A DNA stretch of 64,000 nucleotides from Aromatoleum buckelii (GCF_012910785.2 NZ_WTVH02000010.1:1240001-1304000), one strand, 5' to 3'; counted from the stretch's first letter, positions 54,481 through 62,906 are shown. The notes: a model not told the origin generated them from the letters alone. Program-made: numbers and translations.

Positions 54481-55656
54481 ATGACAGATAACACCCACTT
54501 TGCCGCCCTCGTCGATTTGGTCGGCACCCTCTACGGCGGCGGCCCGACGCCCTTGCATCGCCCCGTTTTCGAAGGCAACGAAAAGCAATACCTGGTCGAC
54601 TGCATCGACTCAAACTTCGTGTCCTCGGTGGGCGCGCGCGTGACCGAGTTCGAAGAGCGAATCGCCGCCTTCACCGGCGCACGGTTTGCGGTTGCCACGG
54701 TAAACGGCACGGCCGCGCTGCACGTCGCCCTGCAACTGGCCGGCGTGGAGCGGGGCGATGAGGTGATCAGCCAGGCGCTCACGTTCATCGCGACCTGCAA
54801 TGCGCTGACCTACGCCGGTGCCCGGCCGGTCTTTGTCGACGTTGACCGGGACACCCTGGGCCTGAGCCCGCGGGCGCTGAGAACCTGGCTTGCGGCCAAC
54901 GCGGTAATGCGGGACGGGCATGCCTTCAATCGGACGACCGGCGCGCGGATCGCGGCATGTGTGCCGATGCACACGTTCGGCTTGCCCTGCCGTATCGAAG
55001 AGATCGTCGCGCTCTGTGATGAATACGGGATACCCGTCGTGGAAGATGCCGCGGAGTCGCTCGGCAGCTACGTCGGCGAACGGCATACGGGCACATTCGG
55101 CCGGCTCGCAACGTTCAGCTTCAACGGCAACAAGATCATCACCACCGGAGGGGGCGGGATGATCGTGACCGACGATGAGGAACTGGCCCGACGCGCCAAG
55201 CACTTGACCACGACGGCCAAGATTCCGCATCCCTACGAGTTCGAGCACGACGAAGTCGGCTACAACTACCGGCTACCCAACATCAATGCCGCGCTCGGCT
55301 GCGCGCAGATGGAAAAGCTGCCCGCGATGCTGGCGATCAAGGCCGAGGTGGCGCAGCGCTACGCGGCGTTTTGCGAACAGCATGGCCTCCGCTATGTCGG
55401 CGCGCCGCCGGGCACGCGGCCGAATTTCTGGCTGAACGCGATCGTGCTCGATTCGCGTGAGGCGCGTGATGCGCTCCTGGAATACACCAACAGCCGGGGC
55501 GTCATGACACGGCCGATCTGGCGGCTGATGTCGTCGCTGGAGATGTTCAAGGACTGCCAGCACGATGGGCTGGAAAACTCGCGCTGGCTCGAGGATCGCG
55601 TCGTGAATCTTCCTTCCAGCGTGCCTGAAAGCGAATTCTGGAGACTCCAGCAATGA
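54481..55656 (+). CDS. PLP-dependent nucleotide-sugar aminotransferase (DegT/LegC family)
   Basis: A 391-residue DegT/DnrJ/EryC1 aminotransferase. ARFAVATVNGTAALHVALQLAGV lies near the N-terminus, TFIATCNALTYAGARPVFVDVD follows, PVVEDAAESLGSYVG supplies the cofactor-binding Asp, and the PLP lysine is in FSFNGNKIITTGGGGM. It resembles LegC/PglE-type enzymes that aminate UDP-4-keto-6-deoxy-HexNAc made by a 4,6-dehydratase. Two candidate dehydratases are encoded at 55653 and 58569. Its stop overlaps the next start in ATGA. The start lacks a clear ribosome-binding site because the preceding pseudogene was deleted up to it. Confidence 0.92.
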   Translation: MTDNTHFAALVDLVGTLYGGGPTPLHRPVFEGNEKQYLVDCIDSNFVSSVGARVTEFEERIAAFTGARFAVATVNGTAALHVALQLAGVERGDEVISQALTFIATCNALTYAGARPVFVDVDRDTLGLSPRALRTWLAANAVMRDGHAFNRTTGARIAACVPMHTFGLPCRIEEIVALCDEYGIPVVEDAAESLGSYVGERHTGTFGRLATFSFNGNKIITTGGGGMIVTDDEELARRAKHLTTTAKIPHPYEFEHDEVGYNYRLPNINAALGCAQMEKLPAMLAIKAEVAQRYAAFCEQHGLRYVGAPPGTRPNFWLNAIVLDSREARDALLEYTNSRGVMTRPIWRLMSSLEMFKDCQHDGLENSRWLEDRVVNLPSSVPESEFWRLQQ

Positions 55657-56840
55657 ATGTGCTTCAACTGATCGGGCGCGAGCGCCTGTTGTTCGATACC
55701 GACCTCGCGCGCGAGGAAAAGCGCTTGACCGAGCTGGTGAAAGGAAGCCGCTTTCTCGTGATCGGCGGGGCGGGGTCGATTGGCCAGGCGGTCACGCGAG
55801 AGATCTTCAAGCGCGGGCCGCGCGTGCTGCATGTGGTCGACATCAGCGAGAACAACATGGTCGAACTGGTGCGCGACATCCGCAGCACGCTCGGCTACAT
55901 CGACGGCGACTTCCGCACTTTCGCGATCGACTGCGGCGGGCGGGAGTTCGACGCGCTGATGAACGCCGGGGACGGTTACGACTATGTGCTGAACCTGTCG
56001 GCACTCAAGCACGTGCGCAGCGAGAAGGATCCGTTCACGCTGATGCGCTTGATCGAGGTGAACGTGCTCAACACGATCGCGACGATCGCCCAGGCGCGTA
56101 CCAAGGGGGCGCGCAAGTACTTTTGCGTGTCGACCGACAAGGCGGCCAACCCGGTGAACATGATGGGGGCGAGCAAGCGGATCATGGAGATGTTCCTGAT
56201 GCGCGAGAGCCTGAGCCTGCCGATTTCGACTGCGCGATTTGCCAACGTCGCGTTTTCCGACGGGTCGTTGCTGCACGGCTTCAACCAGCGCTTTGCCAAG
56301 CACCAGCCGATTTCGGCGCCGAACGACGTGCGACGTTATTTCGTAACGCCGCAGGAATCGGGCGAGCTGTGCCTGATGTCGTGCCTGCTCGGGGACAACC
56401 GCGACATTTTCTTCCCGAAGCTGAGCGAGGCGCTGCATCTGACGCGCTTTTCCGACATAGCGGTGCGCTACCTCGAATCGCTGGGTTACGAGCCGCACGA
56501 ATGCGGCAGCGAGGACGAGGCGCGCGAACGCGGCGCGGAGCTGATCGCGAAGCGCAAGTGGCCGGTGTATTTCTTCGCCAGCGACACCACCGGCGAAAAG
56601 GACTTCGAGGAGTTCTTCACCGAGCGCGAGACGCTGGACATGGCGCGGTTCGACACTGTCGGGGTGATCAAGAACGCGGCCGAGTTCGACGGCGCCCGCC
56701 TCGATCGATTCATTGCGCGCATTAACGAGATCCGCGCCCAGCCGACCTGGGACAAGGCGGAGATCGTCGCGCTTTTCAACGAGATGATCCCGGAGTTCGA
56801 TCACAAGGAAACCGGCAAATATCTGGACAACAGGATGTGA
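55653..56840 (+). CDS. Nucleotide-sugar 4,6-dehydratase/epimerase, short CapD-like SDR
   Basis: A 395-residue SDR enzyme. The NAD motif is FLVIGGAGSIGQAVTREIFKRGP, followed by LNLSALKHVRSEKDPFTLMRLIEVNV. The catalytic region is VSTDKAANPVNMMGASKRIMEMFL, where Met stands at the position of the usual Tyr, as in the CapD/FlaA1 group. It acts on a UDP-HexNAc, probably as 4,6-dehydratase supplying the aminotransferase to which it is coupled. It lacks the N-terminal membrane domain of WbpM/CapD. The C-terminal ~100 residues (CGSEDEARERGAELIAKRKWPVYFFASDTTGEKDFEEFF) match LegB-type extensions. Confidence 0.87.
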   Translation: MNVLQLIGRERLLFDTDLAREEKRLTELVKGSRFLVIGGAGSIGQAVTREIFKRGPRVLHVVDISENNMVELVRDIRSTLGYIDGDFRTFAIDCGGREFDALMNAGDGYDYVLNLSALKHVRSEKDPFTLMRLIEVNVLNTIATIAQARTKGARKYFCVSTDKAANPVNMMGASKRIMEMFLMRESLSLPISTARFANVAFSDGSLLHGFNQRFAKHQPISAPNDVRRYFVTPQESGELCLMSCLLGDNRDIFFPKLSEALHLTRFSDIAVRYLESLGYEPHECGSEDEARERGAELIAKRKWPVYFFASDTTGEKDFEEFFTERETLDMARFDTVGVIKNAAEFDGARLDRFIARINEIRAQPTWDKAEIVALFNEMIPEFDHKETGKYLDNRM

Positions 56841-56841
56841 C

Positions 56842-57519
56842 ATGCAGCGAATTCTGGACATTCTTTTTTCGGGCCTGGCGTTGCTGGTGTTGTCGCCGCT
56901 GTTGGTGCCGGTGATGATCGCGCTGCGGCTGACCGGCGAAGGCGAGATCTTCTACGTGCAGCAGCGCGTCGGCCGCGGCGGCAAGTCGTTCGGCCTGTAC
57001 AAGTTCGCGACGATGCTGAAGAACAGCCCCAGCCTCGGCACCGGCACGGTGACGTTGAAGAACGACCCGCGCGTGCTGCCGCTGGGCGGTTTCCTGCGCA
57101 AGACGAAGATCAACGAGCTGCCGCAACTGCTCAACATCCTGTTCGGCGACATGAGCATCGTCGGCCCGCGGCCGCAGACGCAACGCTGCTTCGATGCGTT
57201 CCCGCCGGCGTCGCAGGCGCAGATCGTGAAGGTGCGGCCCGGGCTGTCGGGAATCGGCTCGATCGTCTTCAGGGGCGAGGAGGACATGCTGCACGCCAGC
57301 GCCGCGCCCGAGCGCTTCTACGATGAAGTGATCATGCCGTACAAGGGCAAGCTGGAAGAATGGTACGTGGCGAACCAGGGGCTGCGGACGTATTTCGCCT
57401 GCATTGTGATAACCGTGTGGGTGGTGCTATTTCCTTCGTCGCGAATAGTGTGGAAAGTATTATCGCCGCTGCCATATCCCCCACGTGAGCTTGAAGCGCA
57501 CATCCAATTCGAAAACTGA
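56842..57519 (+). CDS. Initiating phosphoglycosyl transferase (bacterial sugar transferase, PglC/WcaJ family)
   Basis: A 225-residue monotopic enzyme. An N-terminal hydrophobic hairpin (ILDILFSGLALLVLSPLLVPVMIAL) is followed by IFYVQQRVGRGGKSFGLYKFATM, KINELPQLLNILFGDMSIVGPRPQ (the Glu-Leu-Pro-Gln-Leu and GPRP motifs), and VRPGLSGIGSIVFRGEE. It transfers a sugar 1-phosphate to undecaprenyl phosphate and is a candidate for starting the repeat unit. A hydrophobic helix near the C-terminus (FACIVITVWVVLFPSSRIVW) is an additional feature. It begins one base after the preceding stop. Confidence 0.93.
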   Translation: MQRILDILFSGLALLVLSPLLVPVMIALRLTGEGEIFYVQQRVGRGGKSFGLYKFATMLKNSPSLGTGTVTLKNDPRVLPLGGFLRKTKINELPQLLNILFGDMSIVGPRPQTQRCFDAFPPASQAQIVKVRPGLSGIGSIVFRGEEDMLHASAAPERFYDEVIMPYKGKLEEWYVANQGLRTYFACIVITVWVVLFPSSRIVWKVLSPLPYPPRELEAHIQFEN

Positions 57520-57528
57520 ACCGACACC

Positions 57529-58305
57529 ATGCAATTAATTTTTGACCATCGGTTGATTCGACACGTTATCGAAACCTCGGAAAAAGAACATGGTCGTTCT
57601 TCGCGCGTGCTTCAGCTGGCGGAAAAATTGCTGCAACGATCATTCGTGAAAATGCCCTTGTGGCTTTTTGAACGTATTATTGGATTCCTCCTGGCGCTGC
57701 CCATACCGGTCTACAGCTCGGTTGTATACGCATTGGTGACAAACATGCGCGGGCTGCCCCACATGTGGGGTATGTATATCAGAGGTTTATACTATCGAGA
57801 AAAGCTCGGCTTGATGGAACCCAATGTTTTTATCGATCAAGGTGTTTTTTTTGCGTTTCCGAGAGGTGTTGAGCTGAAGGAATTTAGCTATATCGACAAG
57901 AACGTGCTTGTGATGAGCAAGACGGCGAAAGTCGGTAGGCGCGTTCATATTGCGCCTCGTGTTTTTATCAGTGGTGGCGGTGATTTTGAAATCGAGAACT
58001 ACGCTTGCATCGCAACCAACTCAAATATCATCACCTCAACTGAGGTGCTTAAAGACGGCGCGCGATGTTCCGGGCCAATGGTAAGCGCTGATCAACGGAA
58101 AGTTTTTCGGGGTAAGGTGCGGATCAAGAAAGATGCCTTCATTGGAGCGAACGCGACCTTGTTGCCCGGGGTTACGATCGAACCGGGTACAGTAGTTGGG
58201 GCGGGGGTGACCGTGGCAAAATCGTCCGAGCCTTGGGGCATTTACGTAGGTGAGCGTGCTCAACGAGTAGGTACTCGCGATTCGGTTCTTTGGCCCGATA
58301 ACTGA
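57529..58305 (+). CDS. Left-handed beta-helix acyltransferase (hexapeptide-repeat family)
   Basis: A 258-residue protein. Residues 1-85 contain a hydrophobic segment (FERIIGFLLALPIPVYSSVVYALV). Irregular hexapeptide repeats follow (VFFAFPRGVELKEFSYIDKN, VGRRVHIAPRVFISGGG, AFIGANATLLPGVTIEPG, TVVGAGVTVAKS). This is the acyl-CoA acetyltransferase fold of WbbJ/WcaF relatives. It probably O- or N-acetylates a sugar of the repeat unit. It follows the phosphoglycosyl transferase by nine bases and is less GC-rich than its neighbours. Confidence 0.85.
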   Translation: MQLIFDHRLIRHVIETSEKEHGRSSRVLQLAEKLLQRSFVKMPLWLFERIIGFLLALPIPVYSSVVYALVTNMRGLPHMWGMYIRGLYYREKLGLMEPNVFIDQGVFFAFPRGVELKEFSYIDKNVLVMSKTAKVGRRVHIAPRVFISGGGDFEIENYACIATNSNIITSTEVLKDGARCSGPMVSADQRKVFRGKVRIKKDAFIGANATLLPGVTIEPGTVVGAGVTVAKSSEPWGIYVGERAQRVGTRDSVLWPDN

Positions 58306-58568
58306 TCGCTGGCTTTTCTTTGGCAATGACGCTTTGTTTTGCGATGTAGATGTCGACGGGAGAGCATTTCGTAGGCCGCCATTGAGGCAGTCGTTCGAGT
58401 GCCACTCTGTTAGCATCACGGCCTTCGCAACTGCCGAGCCGGGGTAGTGTGTCAGTGCTGCATGGATTGGGTGAGCTTGGGCGGCGCGCGCGCTGCATGC
58501 TGTCGAACGTGTCGAACGCCTCGGATCTCGTCGGGGCCGACGGTGCGAGCGGCGGCGGATCGGTGTTC

Positions 58569-60473
58569 ATGGGTCGTTGGTTCCAGCGCATGCGCTCGCG
58601 CGTACTGGTGCTCGCCTACGACCTCGTCATGCTCGCGCTGGCGTGGGCGCTGGCGTATTGGACGCGCTTCAACCTGGCCCACGTACCTGCCGAATTCATC
58701 GCTGAGGCCGGGCGGATGTTGCCGCTGGTGTTGCTGGTGGTGGGCTCGGTGTATTGGGGCTTCGGGCTTTATCGCGGGGTGTGGCGGTTCGCGTCGCTGA
58801 CCGACCTGGCGAAGATCGTCCAGGCGGTGCTGATCGGCACCACGCTGCTGCTCGCCATCCTGTTCGTATTCAACCGCATGGCCTATGTGCCACGGTCGCT
58901 GCCGATGCTGTTCGTGGTCTACCAGATCATGCTGCTGGCCGGCCCGCGCCTGATGTACCGCTGGGTGAAGGACCGGCGCATCGACCCCGGCACCGGCAAG
59001 CGCGTGCTGATCGTGGGCGCCGGGTCGGATGGCGAGATGCTGGTGCGGGATCTGCTGCAGGACCGCGATGCCGGCTACCTGCCGATCGCCTTCGTCGATG
59101 ATCACCACCACCGCCTTGGCCGCACCGTACATGGCGTACCGATTCGCGGCACTATCGATGAACTGCCGAAGGTCGTGGATGTCTTCGGCATCGATCTGGT
59201 TCTGCTCGCCAAGCCGAACGCCACGGCAAGGCAGATGCAGCACATGGTCGATCTGTGCGAGGCCACCGGCAAGCCTTTCCGCACGGTGCCGCCGACCAAG
59301 GACCTGGTCGCCGGGCGGGTCGCGGCGGGGCAGTTGCGGCAGGTTTCGATCGAGGATTTGCTCGGGCGCGATCCGGTGTCGCTGGATTGGGACGCGATCC
59401 GCCGCAGCCTGAGCGACCACGTGGTGCTGGTGAGCGGGGCCGGAGGTTCGATCGGTGCGGAGCTGTGCCGGCAACTGTGCCGATGCAATCCGCGCCTGCT
59501 GGTTCTGATCGATCACAGCGAGTTCAACCTTTACAGCATCGAAACCGAACTGCTGGAGTCGCCCGACGCGCCACCGATCGCGCGCCATCTGCTTTCCGTG
59601 ACCGATGCGGTGGGCGTGCAGCAGGTGTTCGAGCGCTACCGGCCGCAGGTGGTGTTCCATGCCGCCGCGTACAAGCACGTGCCCTTGCTGGAAGACCAGG
59701 TGGAGGCGGCCGTGCGGAACAACGTGATCGGCACGCAAGTGATGGCACAAGCGGCCGCGGCATGCGCGTGCGAGCGCTTCGTGCTGATTTCGACCGACAA
59801 GGCGGTGAACCCGACCAACGTCATGGGCGCGACCAAGCGGCTGGCCGAGCTGATCTGCCAGGCGCAGGATAGCCGCGCTGGCAGCCGCTTCATGACGGTG
59901 CGCTTCGGCAACGTGCTCGGCTCGGCCGGCAGCGTGGTGCCGCGTTTTCAGCGGCAGATCGAGCGCGGCGGCCCGGTGACGGTGACGCATCCGGATATCG
60001 AGCGCTTTTTCATGACGATTCCCGAAGCCTGTCAGTTGATCATGCAGGCGGCAGCGATCGGCGACGACGCGGACACCTTCGTGCTCGACATGGGCGAGCC
60101 GGTGAAGATCCGTTACCTGGCCGAGCAGATGATCCTGCTGTCCGGTCGCCAGCCCGGGCGCGACATCCGGATCGAATACACGGGCCTGCGCCCCGGCGAG
60201 AAGCTGTACGAGGATCTGTTCTACCCGGCGGAGATTTTCGCCGACACGCCCCACCCGCGCATCCACATCGCCCGCCAGACGCTGCCCGTCGACCGCAAGC
60301 AACTTGCATTCGCTCTGCAGGCGCTGCATGCCGCGCTGCAGGTGCGGGACCGTGATGGACTGGTGGCGGCATTGAAACACGCGGTTCCGGCATGGGAATC
60401 CGGCGGGGGTGAGGACTATTGCGCTGCAACAGGACGACAAAGACATACGGATGGGGAGTGTCTTGCAGGCTGA
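58569..60473 (+). CDS. CapD/WbpM/PglF-type membrane nucleotide-sugar 4,6-dehydratase
   Basis: A ~634-residue protein; GTG 58449 or ATG 58497 would lengthen it to at most 674. Four hydrophobic helices (LAYDLVMLALAWALAYW, LVLLVVGSVYWGFGLY, VLIGTTLLLAILFVF, SLPMLFVVYQIMLLAG) precede a first Rossmann domain (VLIVGAGSDGEMLVRDLL). The catalytic SDR domain follows (VLVSGAGGSIGAELCRQLC, STDKAVNPTNVMGATKRLAEL). Thr-Asp-Lys and Met mark the UDP-HexNAc 4,6-dehydratase class, giving 4-keto-6-deoxy-HexNAc. It likely supplies the LegC-type aminotransferase or a QuiNAc/BacNAc route. The last ~20 residues (YCAATGRQRHTDGECLAG) look unlike the family. A 143-base gap upstream probably holds its promoter. Confidence 0.92.
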   Translation: MGRWFQRMRSRVLVLAYDLVMLALAWALAYWTRFNLAHVPAEFIAEAGRMLPLVLLVVGSVYWGFGLYRGVWRFASLTDLAKIVQAVLIGTTLLLAILFVFNRMAYVPRSLPMLFVVYQIMLLAGPRLMYRWVKDRRIDPGTGKRVLIVGAGSDGEMLVRDLLQDRDAGYLPIAFVDDHHHRLGRTVHGVPIRGTIDELPKVVDVFGIDLVLLAKPNATARQMQHMVDLCEATGKPFRTVPPTKDLVAGRVAAGQLRQVSIEDLLGRDPVSLDWDAIRRSLSDHVVLVSGAGGSIGAELCRQLCRCNPRLLVLIDHSEFNLYSIETELLESPDAPPIARHLLSVTDAVGVQQVFERYRPQVVFHAAAYKHVPLLEDQVEAAVRNNVIGTQVMAQAAAACACERFVLISTDKAVNPTNVMGATKRLAELICQAQDSRAGSRFMTVRFGNVLGSAGSVVPRFQRQIERGGPVTVTHPDIERFFMTIPEACQLIMQAAAIGDDADTFVLDMGEPVKIRYLAEQMILLSGRQPGRDIRIEYTGLRPGEKLYEDLFYPAEIFADTPHPRIHIARQTLPVDRKQLAFALQALHAALQVRDRDGLVAALKHAVPAWESGGGEDYCAATGRQRHTDGECLAG

Positions 60474-60544
60474 GCGGTACCCACGATGGGAAGCGCGCCG
60501 GGGCAGAATAGTAATGATGAAAGATCTGCCCCATTTGCCCATTT

Positions 60545-60568
60545 TAACCGTTATGATCATTATGGTTA
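60545..60568. promoter_or_regulatory. Dyad-symmetric operator candidate of the phd/PIN module
   Basis: A 24-base near-palindrome centred on TGATCA (outer arms TAACC/GGTTA, four internal mismatches) lies just before the GAGGAGAG ribosome-binding site of the phd-type gene. Phd-family antitoxins autorepress by binding such dyads. Confidence 0.6.
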
Positions 60569-60584
60569 GAGAGGAGAGCGGGCA

Positions 60585-60875
60585 ATGATTACCCAGACCA
60601 GTGCAGTGGCATTCAGGCAGAACCTTGGCGAGATGCTCAATCAGGTGCAGTACCGCCACGACAGCGTGGTGATCAACAAGGACGGGAAGCCGGTGGCGGC
60701 CCTGGTCGACGCGCGCCTGTTCGAGCGTATTCGGCGCATGCAGGGGCGTTTCGAGGCTTTGTGCGAGCGCATCGAAGCGGGATTTGCTGCTGTGCCCGAG
60801 GCGCAGGGCCTGGACGAAATCGACGCGGCAGTTGCGCTCGAGCGTGCGCAGCATCGCTCGTCAACGCCGCGCTGA
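60585..60875 (+). CDS. Phd/YefM-family antitoxin
   Basis: A 96-residue antitoxin. The N-terminal Phd fold reads SAVAFRQNLGEMLNQVQYRHDSVVINKDGKPVAALVDARLFERI, the conserved substrate-binding and DNA-binding part. A helical tail (EAQGLDEIDAAVALERAQ) would bind the toxin. The stop overlaps the start of a PIN-domain gene by one base, making a Phd-PIN pair. A dyad operator precedes it. Confidence 0.93.
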   Translation: MITQTSAVAFRQNLGEMLNQVQYRHDSVVINKDGKPVAALVDARLFERIRRMQGRFEALCERIEAGFAAVPEAQGLDEIDAAVALERAQHRSSTPR

Positions 60876-61312
60876 TGGCGTCGCACACGCTGCGCGTCGT
60901 TCTCGACACGAATGTGCTGCTCTCGGGCATTGCCTACCCGGGTAGCGTGCCGGGCAAGATCATGGCTGCGTGGCGCCACGGCTCCGTCGATGTCGTGCTG
61001 TCGTCCTTCATCCTCGACGAGTTGCGACGGGTTCTCCCTCGACTCGCCAATCGACACGGATTGTCGGCCACCGAGATTGACGACCTGGTGGACATCCTCT
61101 CCATTCTCGCCGTGGTGATTGACCCCTTGCCGGCGGCCGAAGCAGAACTGCGAGATATCAATGACCTCCCGGTGCTGGGCACCCTGCTTGCGGCACGCGA
61201 GAACGAGGGCGCCGATTACCTAGTGACCGGCGACAAGGACCTGCTCGTTTTGGCCGAACGTTTTCCAATCGTCACCCCCGCGGAGTTCTGGAAAAGGCAT
61301 GGCGGTTTGTGA
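60875..61312 (+). CDS. PIN-domain toxin (COG1569 type)
   Basis: A 145-residue PIN-domain ribonuclease. The first metal-binding Asp is in RVVLDTNVLLSGIAYPG, the conserved Glu in SSFILDELRRVLPRL, and later acids in RDINDLPVLGTLLAAREN and YLVTGDKDLLVL. These are complete, so the toxin is probably active. It is translated from an ATG overlapping the phd-type stop. The family cuts RNA, often tRNA, when freed from its antitoxin. Confidence 0.92.
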   Translation: MASHTLRVVLDTNVLLSGIAYPGSVPGKIMAAWRHGSVDVVLSSFILDELRRVLPRLANRHGLSATEIDDLVDILSILAVVIDPLPAAEAELRDINDLPVLGTLLAARENEGADYLVTGDKDLLVLAERFPIVTPAEFWKRHGGL

Positions 61313-61645
61313 GGTGGATTCAGTCGTCGCTCCGTTTGACCGATGACCGATCGCACAGGGTTCTCCTGAAAGTCGAAATTAGTCTATTAGCCCGGCAACT
61401 AAACACCGTTCGGGCTGAGCTTGTCGAAGGCCAGTTGCGGCAAGGCAATTGCGGTTCGACAGGCTCACCGCGAACGGTAACTGGTTTGCTGGAACGGACT
61501 ACTAGTCTGGCTAACCCGCGGGTGCCACCTGAAGCTTGGTGTGCGAGCCGTCGCAAAACGTGGCCGATCACCGATTTTGCCGCGATGTTGGGATATGCTC
61601 GCGCGGGTCCAAAAATTCGAGAACAACACAAACGGAGTACGCGGA
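61313..61645. other. Gene-free gap containing a palindromic repeat and the hns upstream region
   Basis: 333 bases without a recognisable gene. The middle holds an inverted REP-like pair. The last ~150 bases are the upstream region of the H-NS-family gene. Confidence 0.6.
61405..61478. repeat. Inverted REP-like pair
   Basis: The arm ACCGTTCGGGCTGAGCTTGT (61405 on) and its partner ending ACAGGCTCACCGCGAACGGT (to 61478) are inverted copies with about 80% match, with a ~21-base spacer. This GAGC.TGTCGAA motif is a common intergenic repeat in proteobacteria. Confidence 0.75.
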
Positions 61646-61981
61646 ATGAGCACGTATCAGGAAATCCTCGCGCAGATCGAAGCGCTCAAGCAGCAGGCCG
61701 AAGAAATGCGACAAGCCGAGGTTGCCGGCGTGATCGCCGACATGCGGCAGAAGATCGCGGACTACAACCTGAGCGCGGCCGACCTGGGCTTCGGCGCGCC
61801 GGCGCGGGCCGAGAAACCGGCAGCGGGCAAGCGCGGAGTGGTGAAGGCGAAATACCGCAATCCGGCCACCGGCGCGAGCTGGTCCGGCCGCGGCGTGATG
61901 CCGAAATGGCTGAAGGCCGAGCTGGATGCGGGCAAGGCGAAGGAGGCGTTCCTGATCGCGGATGAAGGGGCGCAATTGTGA
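61646..61981 (+). CDS. H-NS family nucleoid-associated protein
   Basis: A 111-residue H-NS-type protein. An N-terminal coiled coil (YQEILAQIEALKQQAEEMRQAEVAGVIADMRQKI) mediates oligomerisation. A linker containing ARAEKPAAGKRGVVKAK follows. The C-terminal DNA-binding motif is KYRNPATGASWSGRGVMPKWL. These proteins bind AT-rich, often foreign DNA and silence it. It lies among toxin-antitoxin modules beside an exopolysaccharide locus with an AT-rich core, which it could regulate; that is inference. Confidence 0.93.
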   Translation: MSTYQEILAQIEALKQQAEEMRQAEVAGVIADMRQKIADYNLSAADLGFGAPARAEKPAAGKRGVVKAKYRNPATGASWSGRGVMPKWLKAELDAGKAKEAFLIADEGAQL

Positions 61982-62065
61982 TGAATCGCGTCTTGCTTGC
62001 GCGCTGTGAGTGGTTGGCATTTGCCACTGTCTACGCAAGAGACTCCACGAACAAGGAAACACACG

Positions 62066-62293
62066 ATGGCTACCATCACAGAGCGGTTGTTGGAAACCGC
62101 TCGTTCCCTGCCGGAGCCACTGTTGGCCGAAGTGCTCGATTTCGCCGAGTTCTTGCGGGCCAGGCACGCCAGTATCGAGGCTCAGACGGTGGGTCACGAT
62201 TTGCTCGACCTGTGCGGCGGGCTGGAGAATTCGACGACGTTCAGTGAGGCCCCCGACGTTATTCAGCAGCGGTTGCGCGATGAGTGGCGTTAA
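62066..62293 (+). CDS. DUF2281 / VapB-like antitoxin
   Basis: A 75-residue protein (MATITERLLETARSLPEPLLAEVLDFAEFLRARH, then TVGHDLLDLCGGLENS and IQQRLRDEW). DUF2281-type proteins are usually antitoxins of PIN-domain toxins. The expected toxin start overlaps its end but is broken. The antitoxin itself looks complete. Confidence 0.8.
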   Translation: MATITERLLETARSLPEPLLAEVLDFAEFLRARHASIEAQTVGHDLLDLCGGLENSTTFSEAPDVIQQRLRDEWR

Positions 62294-62454
62294 GTATCCT
62301 GCTGGATACCAGCTTCATCCTGAGGAAGGGCGACCACATAAAGTTCAAGCATCCCGGCAAGCCCGGCCACGTGGTGGTGCCACACCCGCGCAAGGACGTG
62401 GCGATCGGCACGCTGCGCAACATCTACCGGCAGGCCGGATGGGATTGGAGGTGA
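62280..62454 (+). pseudogene. Chimeric remnant: VapC start joined to HicA toxin C-terminus
   Basis: ATG at 62280, overlapping the antitoxin end, gives MSGVKY. After a one-base shift it continues LLDTSFIL, the start of a PIN toxin (normally MSGVKYLLDTNFI). The same frame then runs into RKGDHIKFKHPGKPGHVVVP and DVAIGTLRNIYRQAGWDWR with a stop at 62452. That is the C-terminal half of a HicA toxin with its RNA-binding histidine region. Two unrelated toxins are joined; neither can be complete. Confidence 0.8.
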
Positions 62455-62459
62455 GGAAC

Positions 62460-62508
62460 ATGTTGTATCCCGTGTACGTGCATAAGGACGAGGGCAGCGC
62501 CTACTGCA
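62460..62508 (+). pseudogene. HicB antitoxin N-terminal fragment
   Basis: Five bases after the HicA stop an ATG opens MLYPVYVHKDEGSAYC, the typical first residues of HicB. The frame then loses homology and stops at 62573. The HicB body is deleted. Confidence 0.75.
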
Positions 62509-62524
62509 GCACTCCACTGGAAAG

Positions 62525-62866
62525 ATGGCTTCTCCGCTCCGGAAGATACAGCTGGGCGATATTGCCGGAATGACGCCTGACGAGCGCGAGACGGTCTCCG
62601 CCTTCACGACCCGATTTGCCACCTATCAGGAGCAGATCGGCAAGACCATGCGAAGCATCGCAATTGAAGAGGAAAGCGCTACCACCCCGTTCGGGGGGAT
62701 TACCATCAGCCGCCGCATGGTCAGCTACTACCGCACGGCGCACAAAGCCATCCCGCGTGCGATCTGGCTGGCCTGCCTCGGCTGGGAAGCGACACGACCA
62801 AATACCAAGACGCTTCCGCGTGCTTTGCCCACCAGGGTGGTGCGGGGAAGGATGGGCGTGGCGTAG
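62525..62866 (+). CDS. Small hypothetical protein, possibly a fusion of two fragments
   Basis: A 113-codon ORF. The first half (IQLGDIAGMTPDERETVSAFTTRF...) is helical and not assigned. The second half (TISRRMVSYYRTAHKAIPRAIWLACLGWEA) looks like the end of a helix-turn-helix regulator of the kind found with plasmid or toxin-antitoxin genes. The abrupt change near residue 57 suggests two fused remnants. The last ~20 residues are basic and unlike any family. Whether it is expressed is unclear. Confidence 0.45.
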   Translation: MASPLRKIQLGDIAGMTPDERETVSAFTTRFATYQEQIGKTMRSIAIEEESATTPFGGITISRRMVSYYRTAHKAIPRAIWLACLGWEATRPNTKTLPRALPTRVVRGRMGVA

Positions 62867-62906
62867 CGGCTACAATCGGAGCTTCGCTGTTCCGGAGCCG
62901 GCCCTC

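Noticed and set aside
58452-60854. 800-codon minus-strand ORF opposite the CapD-type gene
   Set aside because: Antisense shadow of a clearly conserved gene.
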